A DNA stretch of 64,000 bases from Acarospora socialis (taxonomy: Eukaryota; Ascomycota; Lecanoromycetes; Acarosporales; Acarosporaceae), in NCBI GenBank assembly GCA_025617375.2, contig JAMYGW020000012.1:1-64000 (forward strand). Direction: 5' to 3'. The notes beneath the pieces were generated by a model that made no database searches, was not told the origin of the DNA, and saw only the letters and a program-made list of their open reading frames with translations. Below are positions 59,565-64,000 of this stretch, in pieces. A program made the position numbers and the translations under genes. How positions within the stretch are numbered: position 1 is the first letter of the stretch; the number at the start of each line of letters is the position of its first letter.

Positions 59565-62082
59565 ATGGATATTGCTTCAACGGCTGAAGGAAGGCCATCT
59601 CACGATACAAACCGGAACAGTATCGTTGAAGGATTGCAGGATGGAGGGCGCAGTGGTGAACCTCCGGAGACACTCGCGAATGGAACACTGCATGTGGGGA
59701 GCGACGATAACAAGTTTCAGAGGGCCATAGCTGCATGGAGACGTTAGTCACTTGATGAGGATGATGGTATATTTGAAGTCGTGGGCTGAATGACTTCACT
59801 AGGCATTGATCTGAACAATCTTGTCCATCAGCTTGACAGCACGGCTTCGGATATCGTTTCGCATCAGCGGGATTCCCTTGTCCAGCGGAAAGACCTAGCG
59901 CAAAAGACTAAAGATTTCCGAAGATTGGACGATACTGGGAAGATAGGGGAGATTAAAGGCTTGTTGAAAGGTCCGTAGGGTCAAACTCATCAATATCAAG
60001 ACTATGTTGAACAAATCGATAGCATATCAGGCGTTCATTGACCTCCTGACACTACACGGAAAGACCACTTCGTCAGCGTTTCTACAACTGTACTCATCTG
60101 TATCCGAAGCTCCGGATCCTTATCCTCTATTGGAAGCTTCTGTGGATTCCTTGCTTATATCCGAAGAGACGATTCCGGCACTGACATCCGAGAACCAGCA
60201 TCTCCAGAAAACGGTTGCAAGACTCACAGCGCAACTGGAGCATACAGAAGAGCAACTAGAAAAGGAGCGTCAGACTCGGAAGACAATCGAAGAAACACGC
60301 GAAGCAAAAGTCAAGGAGATTGAGGCGTCTTGGACTGCTGTGCTGAAAGAGAAACAAGAGAACTGGGAGGTCAAAGAACACAGCCTTGAGGAGAAGGTCG
60401 AGAACCAGGAACGGCTCCTGAGGGAACTCAAAGCTAGCTATGAGGTTTCGCAACGCCTTGGACGCGCGGAAGATGCGGATGGCGTTAATGCTCAAGCTTC
60501 GGCTGCCGCCGCCGAACTGGAGGTCCTAAGTTCAGACCTTGAGAGGACTAGCTTACGGTTGGCGGAGATGGAAGCCAGAAACGAACAGCTTCGTCTTCAA
60601 CTTGCTCAATCTGCATCACTATCTCAGCCGGCGCAGGCGGTCGAAGATGATCCTTTATTCCTCCGCTTACAAATCGAAAACTCTTCACTTCTGCGTAGAA
60701 TCGAGAATGCCAAGTTCGATAGGGAATCACGAGAGCAAGGCTTGGAGAGCAGGATTCGTAGTCTGGAGAGAGAGATCGCCAAGCTAGGCAGTGACAAGGA
60801 GGCGCTCCGTGATAAGATTCAAGGGTGGGGAGATTATGAGGAGGTGAAACGGGAACTTGAAATTCTAAAGGTCAGTTCTGGTTCAGCAACCAAGGTGGCT
60901 TTTGGGCATTTGTGCTTACGATAATGTACGCAGTCGATCGAATTTGCCACGGGTGACGAGAACAACTTGGATGCAGAGCTCGATCATGATCCGTCCAGCG
61001 AACTTACCCAGGATAGCACCAAGAGAACCAGTACAATTGGTTCAAAGGACACGTTGGAGCAGCTCCTCCTAGCACGAAACAAGAAACTTACCGATGAATT
61101 GACTTTACTGAGAGTGTCCCACCAAGACCTACAGCATCGCTTGGATAGCTTGCAAGACGACTTCTCACGAACCAACGCAGAGCTTGAAAGGTCTCAGAAC
61201 CTGACGGCGACTCTGGAGAACGACCTTTTGAAGGTTCAACAGGAAAGCTCCAACTCGTTTCTGTCTTCGCCAATGTCCGTGGCGGGTACCTACACGTCTC
61301 GTTATCCCCACGGTTCTATCGGCTACGGCTCCGGGCGAAGAGGGAGAACATCGCCCACGTCGTCTATAATATCCGGGTTTGACCCGCAGAGTAGCTCACA
61401 GAACACAATGGAAGCAATCCGTGCCGGTGAAGCTGTTGGGGGTGGCTCAGGTATCCTCCCGATGGTCCAAGCACAACGTGACCGCTTCAAACAAAAGAAC
61501 TCTCAGCTGGAGGAAGAGCTTTCGAAAGCCTACAGCACGGTGTCATCTCTGCGACAAGAAATCGCTTCGTTGCAAAAGGATAACCTCAACCTGTACGAGA
61601 AGACGCGCTACGTGTCGACTTATAACCGTGGGCAGCCTGCGTCATCCGCCTCTGCTTACTCGAACAGTCCGAATGCGGCAACGATTCAGATCGCATCAGA
61701 CACGCCTTCGGGGCTTTCTATCGACCGATATCGATCCACGTATGAAGCGAACATATCCCCCTTCGCCGCATTCCGAGGGCGCGAATCGAACCGAGCGTAC
61801 AAGCGGATGAGGTTGCCCGAACGAATCGTGTTCTCCATCACCCGGATGGTGCTGGCCAACCGGACGAGCCGAAACCTCTTCGCAGCGTACTGTGTCGCTT
61901 TGCACATGCTCGTCTTCCTGATGCTGTACTGGATGGGCACGGTGGACATCGAGAAGCACGGCAGCAAACTCGGGGAAGTTGCCGGCGTGGCAGCGGCTGG
62001 TGGTGGACCAATGGGCGTGAAGTCTGGGGTTGACGCCCATGATGGAGATTGGCAGCAGGAGGGCTTCTCTGGCGTCGGTTGA
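59565..62082 (+). CDS. COY1: CASP/COY1-like Golgi coiled-coil membrane protein
   Basis: The product has 780 residues from exons 59565-59742, 59803-59970, 60023-60870 and 60934-62082, in phase. After a short N-terminus comes FQRAIAAWRRIDLNNLVHQL and LLKAYQAFIDLLT, typical of the family, then several hundred residues of coiled coil (EHTEEQLEKERQTRKTIEET and similar). Near the C-terminus are the CASP marks NISPFAAFRGRESNRAYKRM and LPERIVFSITRMVLANRTSR, followed by a single tail-anchor helix (LHMLVFLMLYWMG). CASP proteins are Golgi-resident tethers that affect retrograde traffic. The C-terminal tail is Gly-rich. Confidence 0.9.
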
Positions 62083-63689
62083 CGTAAGAGACCATGGCCC
62101 GTTTTGAGAGGCGGTTGCCAAGACATCTGTTCGCATGTATATTAGGACAAGGGTTCGTTCCGGTTATTGCTGGGCGTCTCCGGCAGGTGACTTGGCAGGA
62201 TAGATGGTTCATCTGTTCACGTTCGATCCATTTCTGGCAAGACTTGATCATCCGCGAGCTCCAATCAAGTGTGCCTGGCAGATATACACCCTGGGCGTCG
62301 CCACGACCCAGCCGACCGAGGTCTTGCGGTTCCCCGATGCGTTGGCGCTGATCGACAGCGGGAAGCAGGGACGTTGACGAACCCAACGCCGGTTACTTCC
62401 CAGAGTTGCCTACTGAAATGGGCTGATAATATATTCGGGACAGCATGGATCATTCGAACTACAAGTACATTATTGTTCAGTTGCCTGTTTGTGGCAGGCG
62501 CCCAAAGGTAGGTAATAAATGGAAGCCTGGAAGGGACACCGACGATCTATTTCCGGCACCAAGCGACAAGGTACAGTACCCTACCTAAAGTGTATTTACA
62601 GTTGGTGTCACCCCAGATTAATCAGAAGGAGCCGGCCGTCAACTTTAACTTAAATGAGCCGCTCCGAGCTTCCTTTTTGTGATTGGCTACATGGATGAGG
62701 CTCGATAAAAGTCATCTCTTCTACCAAGATGTACTACCTACCTTACCTACCTCAGTAATAATGAGGCAGGTCGTGAGTGTACTGTGAGGTGTAGCAGTGG
62801 GAGTCGAGCACGGAGTACTACCTACACAGTAAGGTGACGATGCAGGAACAACGAACAAGAAGCCCAGCTCGGAAAATCACTGGCAGAGCACGAACTCCTG
62901 CTCCGTACCTTATTCTGTACAAGGTACGTGGGCATCAATAACCTGGAGCCACATCGAGAGGCAGTTACGCGTGTATGTCATGCATATCGGCGACGCAAGT
63001 CAATGGTCTTCTTATCTTCCTACCTAGGCAAAACTCCCGGCACTGACGTGGACGTTGATCCAGAGACTTTGACTGGGGTTTGTGTCTCCAGACGCCCAAC
63101 GTGTCCGGCATCCAATGGTGGGACTCGGAAAGGGAGCCTTAAAGATCACTAATTTGCTACCCAAAGCGAAGGAGCGAAGAGATTACGGCGCCAAAAAGTC
63201 AGTAAATATAAGTCAAAAGTGTGCAAATATATACTATTCGTGACTAGACCTGCTTCCCGGCAGCCGCTGAGACTAAGGGCGTCTACGCTTAGCGTTCCCG
63301 TTCATGCATGGGATCAGATGGACCAATGCATGTGTCGAAAGTCAACCTGCATCTCGACCTCTGGAACACGCCTCCTGGGCCCTCTATATTTACTGCTGTA
63401 GGTGTGTGCCTTAGTGCATCTGCATCGGTACTACTGACTGACTAGACTGGGCTGTTTATAGATCCCGCGCCTCTCCCAATGTCCCGTTTCACGACTGGGG
63501 AATTAAGCTCTTCGAGAATACATAAGGCGAGAGCACTGCCATCATGTCGACTCTTCTATCTTGGTCGCCTTTGTCTTCATTCGGTCTCACCATCAAGAAT
63601 AGAGATCGAGTTTTCCGAGTCTTTCTTCGTGGCATATTCCTGAGCCATCCTTGTCTCGTACAGCCTCCGCCTCTTCCCAGCCCACCACC
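62083..63689. other. 1.6 kb intergenic rich in TACCT words
   Basis: No gene with family marks is seen. TACCT motifs are frequent (GTACTACCTACCTTACCTACC near 62730, CCCTACCTAAAG near 62579, TACTACCTACACAG near 62817, CCGTACCTTATTC near 62904). The right end holds the promoter of the partial secreted gene. Confidence 0.55.
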
Positions 63690-64000
63690 ATGCGCCCTTC
63701 TACCTTCCTCATGCTCGCCCTGAGCACCGTTACCTTTGCACAGCCTACAGTACGGCCTCGAGACGGTGACAATAAAAATGACAATGCCAAATACGACTGG
63801 GCGCCAGCGTTGGAAAAGTACTACCAAGCCGTTGGAAAGCACGTGGCCGAAATCCGAACGACGAAGGGCGTCTCCAACGTTCTTTCAACCTGTGACCTGA
63901 CTCAAGCGGTCCAGCCCGTGGCCCCATCACCACTGCCGGCCCCGGCCGCCGGCTTGACTCTCACCCATGTCGCACTCGGCAGAGGCACGCAGGTCAGTTA
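63690..64000 (+). CDS. Secreted DUF3455-like protein, 5' part only
   Basis: The first exon runs 63690-63992 (101 codons) and is followed by a GT donor at the very end of the window; the rest lies beyond. A signal peptide (MRPSTFLMLALSTVTFAQ) is followed by a charged segment, KYDWAPALEKYYQAVGKHVA, then LPAPAAGLTLTHVALGRGTQ. The last motif is typical of the start of the DUF3455 domain, found in secreted fungal and bacterial proteins of unknown function. Fungal members are often annotated by mistake as malate dehydrogenase. The family call rests on the N-terminal part alone. Confidence 0.7.
   Translation, partial: MRPSTFLMLALSTVTFAQPTVRPRDGDNKNDNAKYDWAPALEKYYQAVGKHVAEIRTTKGVSNVLSTCDLTQAVQPVAPSPLPAPAAGLTLTHVALGRGTQVS

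Overview
The window is the left end of a chromosome from a filamentous ascomycete (Pezizomycotina). The evidence is a perfect CCCTAA array in the orientation of a left chromosome end, genes broken by many introns of about 45-70 bp with GT/AG borders, and a set of typical Pezizomycotina families. All exon maps were read by eye from splice sites, reading phase and family motifs; the phases of every multi-exon model close. I cannot name the species.

Layout. Positions 1-472 are AT-rich with a mitochondrial-type tRNA-Ser(UGA). They lie outboard of 24 perfect telomere repeats (473-616), joined through a short palindrome that shares CCCTAA. Positions 617-2941 are an AT-rich subtelomeric block with no CpG over its first 2 kb and with degenerate internal repeats. 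Ordinary gene-bearing sequence then begins abruptly at the stop codon of an APC-type permease. From 2.9 to 19 kb there are accessory genes: a choline/GABA-type permease, a nucleobase (NCS1) permease, a GMC oxidoreductase, a secreted Cys/Thr-rich protein, a Mid2/WSC-like membrane protein and a GH55-type beta-1,3-glucanase. From 20.8 to 37.6 kb there are an aminotransferase, a large conserved fungal protein, fibrillarin and ribosomal protein uL22 (head to head), an F-box protein, an unknown acidic coiled-coil protein and a sugar transporter.

From 40.3 to 49.3 kb lies the most striking part: a small secreted protein with a plectasin-like CS-alpha-beta defensin motif followed by a second Cys-rich module, then a roughly 2,121-residue NLR-like protein (SesB-like hydrolase, NB-ARC, TPR) with about 1,000 further residues that I cannot assign. 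The window ends with a ferric reductase, another Cys-rich membrane protein, a divergent pair of trafficking genes (Vps3/TRAP1-like and CASP/COY1-like) and the first exon of a secreted DUF3455-like protein.

The genes do not form one pathway. The telomere-proximal half is uptake, catabolism, cell-wall and surface genes. The 40-49 kb part looks like a self-defence or antagonism locus. Two divergent pairs (fibrillarin/uL22 and Vps3/CASP) each share a function and a promoter. Short TACCT-rich motifs recur in most intergenic gaps.
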